A stretch of DNA of 64,000 nucleotides from Haemophilus parainfluenzae (GTDB taxonomy: Bacteria > Pseudomonadota > Gammaproteobacteria > Enterobacterales > Pasteurellaceae). Where the stretch lies: assembly GCF_900450995.1 (NCBI RefSeq), contig NZ_UGHY01000002.1, positions 253,501 through 317,500 of the forward strand. Direction: 5' to 3'. The translations under genes were made by a program, and so were the position numbers. The stretch's first letter is position 1. Every line of letters begins with the position of its first letter. Of the stretch, positions 47,381-57,788 are shown piece by piece. Below the pieces are notes generated by a model. That model made no database searches. It was not told the origin of the DNA and saw only the letters and a list, made by a program, of their open reading frames with translations.

Positions 47381-49279
47381 ATGACTACAAATTATTCTGC
47401 TCAAGAAATTACGGTTCTAAAAGATCTCGAACCAGTGCAAATTCGCCCCAGTATGTACACGGACACTACCCGTCCAAATCATCTTGCACAAGAAGTTATT
47501 GATAACAGTGTGGATGAAGCCCTTGCAGGTTTTGCCACCAAAGTTAAAGTGATTTTACACGCGGATCAATCGCTTGAAGTCATTGATAATGGACGCGGGA
47601 TGCCAGTGGATATTCACCCGACTGAAGGAGTTTCTGGTGTGGAAGTCATCTTAACCAAGCTTCACGCTGGCGGTAAGTTCTCGAATAAAAACTATGAGTT
47701 TGCCGGTGGTTTACACGGGGTGGGGATTTCTGTCGTCAATGCCCTTTCTGAACGCGTAGATATTCAAGTTAAACGTAACGGTGAAGTGTATAAAATTGCC
47801 TTTGAAAATGGCACAAAAGTAGAAGAATTAGAAGTCATTGGGACTTGTGGCAGACGAACAACCGGCACCACCGTTCACTTCAAACCGAATCCAAAATATT
47901 TCGATAGCAAGAATTTTTCTGTTAGCCGTTTACGCCACTTATTACGTGCCAAAGCCGTACTTTGTTCAGGCTTAGAAATTAAATTTGTCGATAAAGTGAA
48001 TAACACCGAAGATGTGTGGTGCTATCAAGATGGTTTATCCGATTACTTAACCGAAGCGGTAAATGGTTTTGAAACCTTGCCTGAAAAACCTTTTGTCGGT
48101 GAATTTAAAGGATCCACAGAAGCGGTAAGCTGGGCATTATTATGGTTACCTGAAGGTGGCGAGCTTATTGCTGAAAGCTATGTAAACTTGATTCCAACAG
48201 TACAAGGCGGAACACACGTAAATGGTCTTCGCCAAGGCTTGCTTAATGCCATGACTGAATATTGCGAATTCCGCAATAAATTACCACGCGGCGTGAAATT
48301 AACCGCAGACGACATTTGGGATCGCTGTGCTTACATTCTTTCACTCAAAATGCAAGATGCCCAATTTGCCGGCCAAACCAAAGAACGCTTATCTTCCCGT
48401 CAAAGTGCGGTCTTTGTTGCAGGTGTTTTAAAAGATGCCTTCAGTTTATGGTTGAATCAAAACGTACAAGATGCGGATCGCTTAGCTGAAATGGCCATTA
48501 GCTCTGCACAACGTCGTTTAAATGCAGCCAAAAAAGTCGTGCGTAAAAAATTAGTGAGTGGCCCTGCTCTACCGGGCAAATTAGCCGATTGTGCATCACA
48601 AAATTTAGAAAAAACCGAATTATTCTTAGTAGAAGGTGACTCTGCGGGCGGCTCAGCCAAACAGGCGCGAGATCGTGAATATCAAGCAATCCTACCATTG
48701 CGTGGAAAAATCTTAAATACTTGGGAAGTAGCCAGCGATCAGGTGCTTGGTTCAACGGAAATTCATGATATTGCTGTGGCGCTTGGTATCGATCCTGACA
48801 ATGAAGACTTATCTCAGCTTCGTTACGGTAAAGTCTGTATTTTAGCCGATGCGGACTCTGATGGTTTGCATATTGCCACCCTACTTTGTGCACTCTTTTT
48901 ACGTCATTTCCCGAAATTAGTGCAAGATGGGCACGTTTATGTGGCAATGCCACCACTCTATCGTATCGACTTAGGTAAAGAAGTCTTTTATGCCTTAGAT
49001 GAAAACGAAAAAGAAGCGATTTTAGAACGCTTAAAAGGTAAAAAAGGTACCTTAAACGTACAACGATTCAAAGGTTTGGGTGAAATGGATCCGTCACAAT
49101 TACGTGAAACCACCATGGATCCGAATACACGTCGTTTAGTTCAATTAACCTATGAGCTAGGCGAAGATCAAGGGGCAGAAACATTAGAATTAATGGATAT
49201 GTTACTCGCCAAAAAACGAGCGGAAGATCGCAAAAATTGGTTACAAACCAATGGCGACCAAGTGGATTTAGCCGTTTAA
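47381..49279 (+). CDS. parE: DNA topoisomerase IV subunit B
   Basis: This 632-residue GHKL ATPase subunit unlinks daughter chromosomes together with ParC. Motifs are VLKDLEPVQIRPSMYTD, QEVIDNSVDEALAGFA, DNGRGMPVDIHPTEG, KLHAGGKFSNKNYEFAGGLHGVG, and the TOPRIM segments LFLVEGDSAGGSAKQARDR and ILADADSDGLHIATLL. Its length equals E. coli ParE (630). No ribosome-binding site is obvious in the AT-rich leader. ftsP follows 16 bp later. Confidence 0.97.
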   Translation: MTTNYSAQEITVLKDLEPVQIRPSMYTDTTRPNHLAQEVIDNSVDEALAGFATKVKVILHADQSLEVIDNGRGMPVDIHPTEGVSGVEVILTKLHAGGKFSNKNYEFAGGLHGVGISVVNALSERVDIQVKRNGEVYKIAFENGTKVEELEVIGTCGRRTTGTTVHFKPNPKYFDSKNFSVSRLRHLLRAKAVLCSGLEIKFVDKVNNTEDVWCYQDGLSDYLTEAVNGFETLPEKPFVGEFKGSTEAVSWALLWLPEGGELIAESYVNLIPTVQGGTHVNGLRQGLLNAMTEYCEFRNKLPRGVKLTADDIWDRCAYILSLKMQDAQFAGQTKERLSSRQSAVFVAGVLKDAFSLWLNQNVQDADRLAEMAISSAQRRLNAAKKVVRKKLVSGPALPGKLADCASQNLEKTELFLVEGDSAGGSAKQARDREYQAILPLRGKILNTWEVASDQVLGSTEIHDIAVALGIDPDNEDLSQLRYGKVCILADADSDGLHIATLLCALFLRHFPKLVQDGHVYVAMPPLYRIDLGKEVFYALDENEKEAILERLKGKKGTLNVQRFKGLGEMDPSQLRETTMDPNTRRLVQLTYELGEDQGAETLELMDMLLAKKRAEDRKNWLQTNGDQVDLAV

Positions 49280-49295
49280 TTATTTGAGGTCAATC

Positions 49296-50489
49296 ATGAA
49301 CGAACAACGTCGAGATTTTTTTAGAAACAGCGCATTAGGCTTAGCAACGATTACATTAGGTGCAGGTTTTAGTTTCATTCCTTCTGCTCAAGCGGAAGAA
49401 AAAGCCTCAAATGTGGCAGCTACTGCAGTTGAAAATTTACCTGAGATTGAAGCAGAATTGACGCTCGCGCCCAATGTGCCAAAACCGATTGAACGTAACT
49501 ATCCTGCAAAAGTCGTGGTAAAACTGACCGCACTTGAACAAACTATGGATTTAATGGATGGCGTGCAATTTAAATTTTGGACATTAAATGGTAGCGTGCC
49601 TGCGCCATTCATTCGTGTACGCGAAGGCGATATGGTGGAAGTTCAACTTTCCAACTCAGCGAGTTCAATGATGCCGCACAGTATCGATTTCCATGCTGCC
49701 GCTGTGCCAATGGGTGGTGCTATTGCGAGTGAAACGCCACCAACACGCACATCCACCTTCCAATTTAGAGCGTTACGTTCGGGGATTTATCTATACCACT
49801 GTGGCAGTCAACCTGTGGATATTCATCTTGCCAAGGGGATGTATGGTTTAGTTTTAGTTGAGCCAAAAGAAGGTTTACCAAAAGTGGATCGCGAATTTTA
49901 CATTATGCAAAGTGAATTCTATACCAAAGGCGAGTTTGGTGATCCTGGCTTGCAACCATTCAGTATGCAAAAAGCCATTGATGAACGTCCTGAATATGTT
50001 CTCTTCAACGGTAAAGTCGGCGCAACCATGGATGGAAATGCTTTAAAAGCGAAAACCGGTGAAACCATTCGTCTATTCGTAGGAAATGCTGGGCCAAATT
50101 TATGTTCTTCTTTCCACTTGATTGGTGCGGTATTTGACAATGTATATGTGGAAGGCGGTACGCTTGTTAATCACAATGTTCAAACTACCTTGATTCCATC
50201 TGGCAGTGCCACCATGGTGGAAACTCGAATTGATGTACCGGGTACTTATGTCTTTATGGATCACTCCATTTTCCGCGCAGTAAATAAAGGCACAATGGGA
50301 CATATTGTGGTTGAAGGTGAAAAAAATCCGAATATTTATTCTGGAAAACTAAAAGACGAAGCCTTTAAAGAAACTAACCCACAAAAACCACAACCCGTTC
50401 CTTACGAAATTGACAGTCACAAAGGAATGGATATGGGACATTCTCATCACGAACATTCTGATGCGAACTCCGGTGCAACAAGAAAATAA
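49296..50489 (+). CDS. ftsP: Cell division protein FtsP (SufI), Tat-exported
   Basis: This 397-residue protein of the multicopper-oxidase fold begins with a twin-arginine signal (NEQRRDFFRNSALGLATITL, cleavage near SAQAEE). Periplasmic cupredoxin domains follow (FWTLNGSVPAPFIRVREGDMVEVQLSN, LYHCGSQPVDIHLAKGMYG). E. coli FtsP stabilises the divisome under stress and binds no copper. The tail has a His-rich stretch (GMDMGHSHHEHSDAN) that might bind metal. The frame opens at 49284, but TTGAGGTCAATC supports the ATG at 49296. The gene lies between parE and parC. Confidence 0.88.
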   Translation: MNEQRRDFFRNSALGLATITLGAGFSFIPSAQAEEKASNVAATAVENLPEIEAELTLAPNVPKPIERNYPAKVVVKLTALEQTMDLMDGVQFKFWTLNGSVPAPFIRVREGDMVEVQLSNSASSMMPHSIDFHAAAVPMGGAIASETPPTRTSTFQFRALRSGIYLYHCGSQPVDIHLAKGMYGLVLVEPKEGLPKVDREFYIMQSEFYTKGEFGDPGLQPFSMQKAIDERPEYVLFNGKVGATMDGNALKAKTGETIRLFVGNAGPNLCSSFHLIGAVFDNVYVEGGTLVNHNVQTTLIPSGSATMVETRIDVPGTYVFMDHSIFRAVNKGTMGHIVVEGEKNPNIYSGKLKDEAFKETNPQKPQPVPYEIDSHKGMDMGHSHHEHSDANSGATRK

Positions 50490-50500
50490 ATTAGAAGAAT

Positions 50501-52756
50501 ATGAGCAATATTAACTACGAAGGCATCGAGCAGATGCCACTTCGCACCTTTACAGAAAAGGCTTACCTTAATTATTCAATGTACGTCATTATGGATCGTG
50601 CATTGCCTTTTATTGGAGATGGCTTAAAGCCTGTTCAACGTCGTATTGTCTATGCAATGTCTGAACTAGGTTTAAACGCCGCTGCGAAATTTAAAAAATC
50701 CGCCCGTACCGTCGGTGATGTGTTGGGTAAATTCCACCCACACGGTGACTCTGCCTGTTATGAAGCCATGGTATTAATGGCTCAGCCCTTTTCTTACCGT
50801 TATCCTTTAGTGGATGGGCAAGGAAACTGGGGGGCGCCAGATGATCCTAAATCATTCGCGGCAATGCGTTATACGGAATCTCGCCTGTCCAAAATTTCTG
50901 AAATTCTATTATCTGAACTAGGTCAAGGCACTGTTGATTTCCAACCAAACTTTGATGGCACCTTAGAAGAACCACAATATTTACCTGCTCGTTTGCCTCA
51001 TATTCTCTTAAACGGCACCACCGGGATTGCTGTCGGGATGGCAACGGATATTCCACCACACAATATTAATGAAGTGGCGGATGCTGCTGTCCTGCTATTA
51101 GATAATCCAAAAGCAGGATTAGATGATGTACTCAATATCATTCAAGGCCCTGATTTCCCAACTGAAGCGGAAATTATTTCGCCAAAAGATGATATTCGCA
51201 AAATGTATGAAACCGGTCGTGGTTCCATCAAAATGCGTGCGACATGGCATAAAGAAGATAGTGAAATCATCATTAGCGCACTTCCTCATCAATCTTCACC
51301 ATCAAAAATCATTGCACAAATTGCTGAGCAAATGACCGCGAAAAAATTGCCAATGGTGGAAGATATTCGTGATGAAGCAGATTATGAAAATCCTGTGCGT
51401 ATCGTGCTTGTCCCTCGTTCAAATCGCGTTGACACGGATGCCTTGATGGCGCATTTATTTGCGACAACCGATCTCGAAAAAAGCTATCGTGTGAATATGA
51501 ATATGATCGGGCTTGATCATAAACCTGCCGTGAAAGGCTTACTTCAAGTCCTCACAGAATGGCTGACATTCCGTCGTACTACCGTGACACGCCGTTTACA
51601 ACATCGTTTAGATAAAGTACTCGCTCGTTTACACATTTTAGATGGTTTGATGATTGCCTTCCTCAATATTGATGAAGTAATTGAGATCATTCGTACTGAG
51701 GATGAACCTAAACAAGTTTTAATGGCTCGCTTTAACTTAAGTGATGAACAGGCAGAAGCCATTTTAAACTTACGTTTGCGCCATTTAGCCAAATTAGAAG
51801 AACATCAATTACAAGCTGAAAAAGATAAACTCGAAGAAGAGCGGTCAAATTTAGAGTTAATTTTAGGATCTGAGCGTCGCCTAAATACTTTGATCAAAAA
51901 AGAAATTCAAGAAGACGCAAAAAAATACACCAGCCCTAGAATGTCTCAATTAGTTGAACGTGAAGAGGCGAAAGCGATTTCTGAAAGTGAAATGACTCCG
52001 GCTGAACCTGTTACCGTCATCTTATCTGAAATGGGCTGGGTTCGTTGTGCAAAAGGTCACGACATTGATCCGGCAGGATTAAGCTACAAAGCAGGCGATA
52101 AATATCTGGCGCACGCTTGTGGTAAAAGCAATCAACCGGTAATCTTTATTGACAGCACTGGTCGTAGCTACGCTTTAGATCCATTAAGCTTGCCTTCTGC
52201 GCGTTCACAAGGTGAACCGCTCACCGGTAAACTCACGTTACCTGTAGGCGCAACCATTGAACAGGTTATTATGGAACCTGAAAAACAAGAATTATTGATG
52301 GCATCAGATGCAGGATACGGTTTTATTTGCAAATTTGAAGACTTAATTGCACGTAATAAAGCTGGAAAAGCCTTGATTTCTTTGCCAGAAAATGCGAAAG
52401 TCTTGAAACCTGAGATACTTTCCGAGTCGGCCTCACTTCTTGTGTCCCTCACTTCAGCGGGGCGAATGCTGATTTTTCCGGTACGGGATTTACCGGTATT
52501 ATCAAAAGGAAAAGGCAACAAAATCATCAGTATTCCAGCAGCGAATGCAAAAGCGCGGTCAGAATTATTGGTGAAATTGTTCTTAATTTCAGAGCAAGCT
52601 AGCCTTGAGTTCCATTCCGGTAAACGAAAAATCACATTAAAACCGGAAGATCTGCAAAAATTCCGAGCGGAACGCGGCAGAAAAGGCTCCCAATTACCAC
52701 GAGGATTACATAGCAATGTTGATATTGTGGTAGTTGAACCCGGACACAACTCATAA
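50501..52756 (+). CDS. parC: DNA topoisomerase IV subunit A
   Basis: This 751-residue subunit cuts and rejoins DNA. The quinolone-resistance region reads [26 protein letters not shown] and the catalytic Tyr lies in [14 protein letters not shown]. The residues at the E. coli S80 and E84 positions are Ser and Glu-like ([11 protein letters not shown]), the wild-type, quinolone-sensitive pattern. The C-terminal beta-pinwheel is present. It starts 11 bp after ftsP, so parE-ftsP-parC is probably one transcript. Confidence 0.97.
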   Translation: MSNINYEGIEQMPLRTFTEKAYLNYSMYVIMDRALPFIGDGLKPVQRRIVYAMSELGLNAAAKFKKSARTVGDVLGKFHPHGDSACYEAMVLMAQPFSYRYPLVDGQGNWGAPDDPKSFAAMRYTESRLSKISEILLSELGQGTVDFQPNFDGTLEEPQYLPARLPHILLNGTTGIAVGMATDIPPHNINEVADAAVLLLDNPKAGLDDVLNIIQGPDFPTEAEIISPKDDIRKMYETGRGSIKMRATWHKEDSEIIISALPHQSSPSKIIAQIAEQMTAKKLPMVEDIRDEADYENPVRIVLVPRSNRVDTDALMAHLFATTDLEKSYRVNMNMIGLDHKPAVKGLLQVLTEWLTFRRTTVTRRLQHRLDKVLARLHILDGLMIAFLNIDEVIEIIRTEDEPKQVLMARFNLSDEQAEAILNLRLRHLAKLEEHQLQAEKDKLEEERSNLELILGSERRLNTLIKKEIQEDAKKYTSPRMSQLVEREEAKAISESEMTPAEPVTVILSEMGWVRCAKGHDIDPAGLSYKAGDKYLAHACGKSNQPVIFIDSTGRSYALDPLSLPSARSQGEPLTGKLTLPVGATIEQVIMEPEKQELLMASDAGYGFICKFEDLIARNKAGKALISLPENAKVLKPEILSESASLLVSLTSAGRMLIFPVRDLPVLSKGKGNKIISIPAANAKARSELLVKLFLISEQASLEFHSGKRKITLKPEDLQKFRAERGRKGSQLPRGLHSNVDIVVVEPGHNS

Positions 52757-52792
52757 GAACTCTCGAAACCAAACTAAATAGGAGGATATTTC

Positions 52793-54007
52793 GTGAATAT
52801 TGTTTTTGATACCTATCAAACTCTTGCTTTAGCAAGCTTTGTATTATTACTCGGTTATTTTCTAGTAAAACGTATTCGCGTTTTACAAACATTCAATATC
52901 CCTGAGCCTGTTGTTGGTGGCTTTATTGTGGCTATTGCCTTAACCATTTTATACAAAGTAAATGGCACTTCATTCACATTTGAGAAAAGCTTACAAACAT
53001 CGATGATGTTAGTATTCTTCTCCTCTATCGGTTTAAGTGCAAACTTTTCTCGCTTAATTAAAGGCGGAAAACCATTAGTTATCTTCTTACTCGCTGCTGG
53101 AATACTCATTGTTTGCCAAAATGTCATCGGTATTTTAGGCACTCAATTATTAGGCATCGATCCTGCTTATGGTTTACTTGCAGGTTCAGTTACCCTAACC
53201 GGTGGTCATGGTACAGGTGCGGCATGGGCAGAAACATTCACTAAAGAATTTAATCTGCCGGCTGCAACAGAAATCGCCATGGCATGTGCCACATTCGGTT
53301 TAGTCTTTGGTGGTATCTTAGGTGGCCCAGTATCTCGTTATTTATTAAATCATCAAAAACAAGGTGAAAATCCAGAGAATGATGAAATAGATGACGTACA
53401 AGAAGCATTTGAGCACCCAACTTATAAACGTAAAGTGAACGCACGCTCAATCATTGAAACCATCGCGATGCTTTCTTTATGTTTACTCATCGGTCAATAT
53501 TTAGATGGCTTAACAAAAGGTACACACATTCAATTACCAACATTCGTATGGTGTTTATTTACAGGTGTAATCATTCGTAACAGCTTAACCCACTTATTCA
53601 AATTCCAAGTGGCTGATTCAGCGATTGACGTATTAGGTAGCGTAGGTTTATCTATCTTCTTAGCGATTGCTTTGATGTCTCTCAAACTTTGGGAATTAGC
53701 AGGTCTTGCAACAGATGTATTAGTTATCTTAGCAGTTCAAGTTGTCTTCATGGCTTTCTTCGCTATCTACGTCACATACCGTATGATGGGTAAAGATTAT
53801 GATGCGATTGTATTAAGTGCGGGTCACTGTGGTTTCGGTCTAGGTGCAACACCAACAGCCGTTGCTAACATGCAAGCAATTACCAGTCGTTTCGGACCAT
53901 CTCACAAAGCGTTCTTAATCGTACCAATGGTAGGGGCATTCTTTATCGACTTATTAAACGCCGGTATCTTAAAAATGTTCTTAAGCGTTGTTGAAGCGCT
54001 TCACTAA
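52793..54007 (+). CDS. gltS: Sodium/glutamate symporter GltS
   Basis: This 404-residue membrane transporter of the ESS family has about ten helices. It shows LLGYFLVKRIRVLQTFNIPEPVVGGFIVAI, SVTLTGGHGTGAAWAETF and LSAGHCGFGLGATPTAVANMQAIT. The last two are the inverted pore motifs. It imports glutamate with sodium. The start is GTG, supported by GGAGGATATTTC. It follows parC by 36 bp and a terminator ends the unit. Confidence 0.95.
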   Translation: MNIVFDTYQTLALASFVLLLGYFLVKRIRVLQTFNIPEPVVGGFIVAIALTILYKVNGTSFTFEKSLQTSMMLVFFSSIGLSANFSRLIKGGKPLVIFLLAAGILIVCQNVIGILGTQLLGIDPAYGLLAGSVTLTGGHGTGAAWAETFTKEFNLPAATEIAMACATFGLVFGGILGGPVSRYLLNHQKQGENPENDEIDDVQEAFEHPTYKRKVNARSIIETIAMLSLCLLIGQYLDGLTKGTHIQLPTFVWCLFTGVIIRNSLTHLFKFQVADSAIDVLGSVGLSIFLAIALMSLKLWELAGLATDVLVILAVQVVFMAFFAIYVTYRMMGKDYDAIVLSAGHCGFGLGATPTAVANMQAITSRFGPSHKAFLIVPMVGAFFIDLLNAGILKMFLSVVEALH

Positions 54008-54020
54008 TCAAACGTAAAAA

Positions 54021-54054
54021 AAGAAAGGCTGACATTTTGTCAGCCTTTTTATTT
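54021..54054. terminator. Terminator between gltS and mfd
   Basis: AAAGGCTGAC (54024-54033) pairs with GTCAGCCTTT (54039-54048); A and T runs flank it, so it serves both converging genes. Confidence 0.9.
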
Positions 54055-54059
54055 ACTTG

Positions 54060-57000
54060 CTACTCAGTAAGCGTCTTCACCAAACCCATCACAAATTCTA
54101 GCCGCTCTTTGTTTTCTGGAAGTGCTTTCACAAACTTAAATTTTAATGGACCATCAAAGCGATAAACAATTGGATTTTGTTGAATTAATTTGATGAATTT
54201 TTCAGGATCAACTTTTGCTGAAGGTGAAAATTCAATAAAGCCCCCTTGAGCCCCTGCATCGATTTTCAGTACTTTTAATGGTTTCACCATTAAACGCATT
54301 TCAGCAATTTGTAAAAGATTTTTAGTTGCTTCAGGTAATAGGCCAAAGCGATCGATTAATTCAACTTTTAATTCATCTAACTCTTGTTTACTTTCCGCTG
54401 CTGCAATGCGTTTATAGAACGACAAACGCATATTCACATCACCAAGATAGTCATCTGGTAATAAAGCTGGAACACGTAGCTCAATTTCAGCTTGCTGATG
54501 TGTAATCTCTTCTAATGAAGGTTCTCTTCCCTCTTTTAAGGCTTTAACTGCCGCATCAAGTAATTCCATATAAAGTGAAAAACCGATGCTCTCAATTTGT
54601 CCACTTTGCTCATTCCCCAATAATTCACCTGCACCGCGAATTTCTAAATCGTGCGTCGCAAGAATGAAACCTGCACCTAAGTTATCTAAACTTTCTAATG
54701 CCTCTAAACGACGTTTTGCATCTTTCGTCATTAACTTCGGCGGCGGTGTAAGCAAATAGGCATAAGCTTGGTGGTGAGAACGTCCCACTCGCCCACGCAG
54801 CTGGTGAAGCTGAGCTAAACCAAAATTATCTGCACGTTCAATGATGATCGTATTTGCCGTTGGTACGTCAATCCCTGTTTCAATAATGGTGGAACAGACT
54901 AAAACGTTATAACGTTGATGATAAAAATCACTCATCACACGCTCAAGTTCGCGTTCTCGCATTTGACCATGACCAATGACGACTCTAGCTTCCGGTACAA
55001 GTGCGGTCAGTTTTTCAGCCGTATTTTCAATACTCGCCACATCATTATGCAAATAATAAACTTGCCCACCACGTAAAATCTCACGCAGAATCGCTTCACG
55101 AATAATTAAATCATCTTTCTGACGAACAAACGTTTTGATACTCACTCGGCGAGCCGGTGGTGTCGCAATAATAGAAAGATCGCGAATACCATTCATTGCC
55201 ATATTCAAAGTTCGAGGAATTGGTGTTGCGGTAAGCGTTAAAATATCAATATTCGCTCGAAGTTGTTTAATTTTCTCTTTCTGTCCCACACCAAAGCGAT
55301 GTTCTTCATCAATGATGAGTAAGCCAAGATCAGAAAACTTCACATCGGATTGAATCAATTTATGGGTTCCAATCAGAATATCGACTTTTCCTTCGGCTAA
55401 ATTTTCTAAGATTTGTTTTTGCTCTTTGGCTGTTTTAAAGCGAGAAAGTACTTCTACATTAACTGGCAGATTAGCAAAACGATCTTTAAAATTCTCGTAA
55501 TGCTGTTGAGCTAACAAGGTTGTTGGAACCAATACGGCGACTTGTTTATGGTTCATGACCGCCAAAAATGCGGCGCGCATCGCCACTTCAGTCTTTCCAA
55601 AGCCCACATCACCACAAACCAAACGATCCATCGCTTTTGGTTGACACATATCCGAAATGACGGCATTAATCGCCATGGCTTGATCGTGTGTTTCTTCAAA
55701 CGGGAAGGTTGCAGCAAACTGCTGGAACTCCTCACGATCATATTTAAACTCAAAGCCTTTTTTCACTTCTCGTTGGGCATATACATCAAGTAATTCAGCG
55801 GCCACATCACGAATTTTTTCTGCGGCTTTTTGACGCGTTTTCGCCCACGATTCATTACCTAATTTATGTAATGGTGCAGTTTCATCTGAGCCACCGACAT
55901 AGCAACTAATTAAATGAAGAGAACCAACAGGCACATAAAGTTTGGATTCATTCGCATAATTGATCAGCAAATATTCTGCTTTTAAGCCCCAGTATCGAGT
56001 GTCACTAAGCCACCATAGCGCCCAACACCATGATCTAAGTGCACCACGGGCTGCCCAATTTTTAATTCAGCCAGATTGCGCACTAGGGTATCTGGATTGA
56101 CCGCCTTACGTTTATCACGCTGGCGTTGTTGTACTCGCTCGCCTAAAATTTCATGTTCAGTAATGACGGCGAATTTAGCCTCATCAAGAATAAAACCTTG
56201 CTCAAGACGACTTACCCAAAGATTAAACTTGTCTTGATTGGCTTCAGATAAGGTTTTAATTTGTTTTGGTTTAATTTTTAATGGTGAAAGTAAATCCAGT
56301 AAAGTTTCACGTCGTCCTTCAGTTTCCACTGAAAATAAAACATTTCCTTTAAAATGCTCAATAAACTGACGAAGTTGCGATAACGGTTCTTTTTGCTGTG
56401 ATTGAATGGTCACGGCTGGTAATGCGGACACCGCTAAATTTTTCTGACGAACAGATGACCGCACTTTTTCTGCTTTAAAATTAATTTTAGGATAATTTTT
56501 TAATGCATGATTTACCGCATCAATGCTTAGCCACAAACGTTCTGGCGGCAAAAGAGGGCGCATTGGATCAACTTTGCGATGCTCATAACGCTGTTTGGCA
56601 TCAAGATAAAAACGTTCACCTTGTGCTTGATTTGTTTCCATATCCACAAACAACGTTTTTTCGGGTAAGTAATCGAACAATGTTGCCATTTCATCAAAGA
56701 ATAGCGGCTGCCAATATTCAATCCCTGAGATTAGCGTGCCTTTACTGATTTGCTGATAAATATGTTCTGGATCGCGACGAATTTCTCCAAAAGTTTCTCT
56801 AAATTGTGTACGGAAAAATTCAATGCCTTTCTCATCAGTTGGAAATTCGTGTGCAGGTAATAAATTAATAGATTGAATTTCATCTAACGTTCGCTGCGTA
56901 TCGACATCAAAAGTACGAATCGAATCAATTTCATCATCAAAAAGATCTAAGCGAAATGGAACCGCACTTCCCATTGGAAAAAGATCTAAAAGTGATCCGC

Positions 57001-57496
57001 GCACAGCATATTCACCATGTTCTAGTACTAGCTCGACGGAACGATATCCTGCTGACTCTAATTGTAATCGCAATTTTTCAATGACAAGACGGTCACCTTT
57101 TTTAATCAGAAGGACATTGTGCTGTAGATATTTCGGCGGGCACACACGTTGCATTAATGTGCTAATCGGTAAAACAAAGATACCTTTTTTAGTATTTTGC
57201 AAATGAAATAGCGCACTTAAACGAGAAGAAATAATTTCTTGATGAGGAGAAAAAGAATCATAAGGCAACGTTTCCCAATCAGGAAAAAACTGAACGGGCT
57301 GAGAAATTAAATCCGGTAAAACTTGTGATAAACGAACCGCACTTTTGGTATCTGGTGTCACAACCACAGTCAATCCATCGTATTGCTCTGCAATTTCACT
57401 AACAGCAAGTGTATCTGCACTCGCTAATACATTGCCAAGAATTTTATGATCATTGGGCTGAGTCGGAATATCAAAATTAAAATAGGTTGTTTTCAT
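54060..57496 (-). pseudogene. mfd: Transcription-repair coupling factor Mfd, split by a one-base frameshift
   Basis: Two adjacent frames make one Mfd. The first (55982-57496 from the ATG after the TTG at 57508) encodes the UvrB-homology part and the start of the RNA-polymerase-binding domain, ending HLDHGVGRYGGLVTLDTGA. The second (54060-55970) continues INYANESKLYVPVGSLHLIS into the helicase ([28 protein letters not shown]) and the C-terminal domain. They meet at a C4 tract (55987-55990, G4 on the coding strand). A fifth G would read LDTGGLKAEYLLINYANESK, matching E. coli Mfd (LEAGGITGEYLML). The restored length is about 1145 residues, normal for Mfd. As written, no active Mfd would be made. 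Confidence 0.92.
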
Positions 57497-57582
57497 AAGT
57501 ACGGTCAATTTTTATCTCATTTTTGCGTGAATAGCTGATTAGTTTAGCAAATTCACTCTACTTTTCAATATTTATCTGTATA

Positions 57583-57614
57583 AAAAAACAGGGTTTAGTT
57601 AACCCTGTTTTCTT
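57583..57614 (-). terminator. Terminator after the small tmcA-linked gene
   Basis: On the minus strand AAACAGGGTT, a 5-base loop, AACCCTGTTTTTTTA. It separates the arcB-tmcA side from mfd. Confidence 0.85.
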
Positions 57615-57788
57615 TTATTTTTTGAGTGGTTCTAGTGGTTTCTCTTTTTTTACCTTACCATCATCATCAAATTCAATGCGTGGCATACAACCTCGACAAC
57701 TACCTTTATCTAAACCAAGTTCACTGCAAAATTTATTGTATTCATCTACCGCTTTACGGAACCAACCTTTTTTTTCTTGTTCGCTCAT
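57615..57788 (-). CDS. 57-residue protein coupled to tmcA (possibly DUF5363)
   Basis: The product reads MSEQEKKGWFRKAVDEYN, then KFCSELGLDKGSCRGCMPRI and a charged tail EFDDDGKVKKEKPLEPLKK. It has no signal peptide or membrane segment. Three cysteines, C21, C31 and C34 (CRGC), could bind metal. The ATG overlaps the tmcA stop by four bases (ATGA) and has AAAGGAGGCAAG as ribosome-binding site, so it is coupled to tmcA and very likely real. It resembles a short Pasteurellaceae family that I recall as DUF5363, which I cannot confirm. Function unknown. Confidence 0.8.
   Translation of the reverse strand: MSEQEKKGWFRKAVDEYNKFCSELGLDKGSCRGCMPRIEFDDDGKVKKEKPLEPLKK

Noticed and set aside
48498..48956. 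152-codon open frame opposite parE
   Set aside because: It is a shadow of the TOPRIM-coding region.
50700..50790. Quinolone-resistance mutation in parC
   Set aside because: The [11 protein letters not shown] segment shows the wild-type Ser and Glu positions.
52168..52749. 193-codon open frame opposite parC
   Set aside because: It is antisense to the well-conserved ParC C-terminus and has no similarity or start signal.
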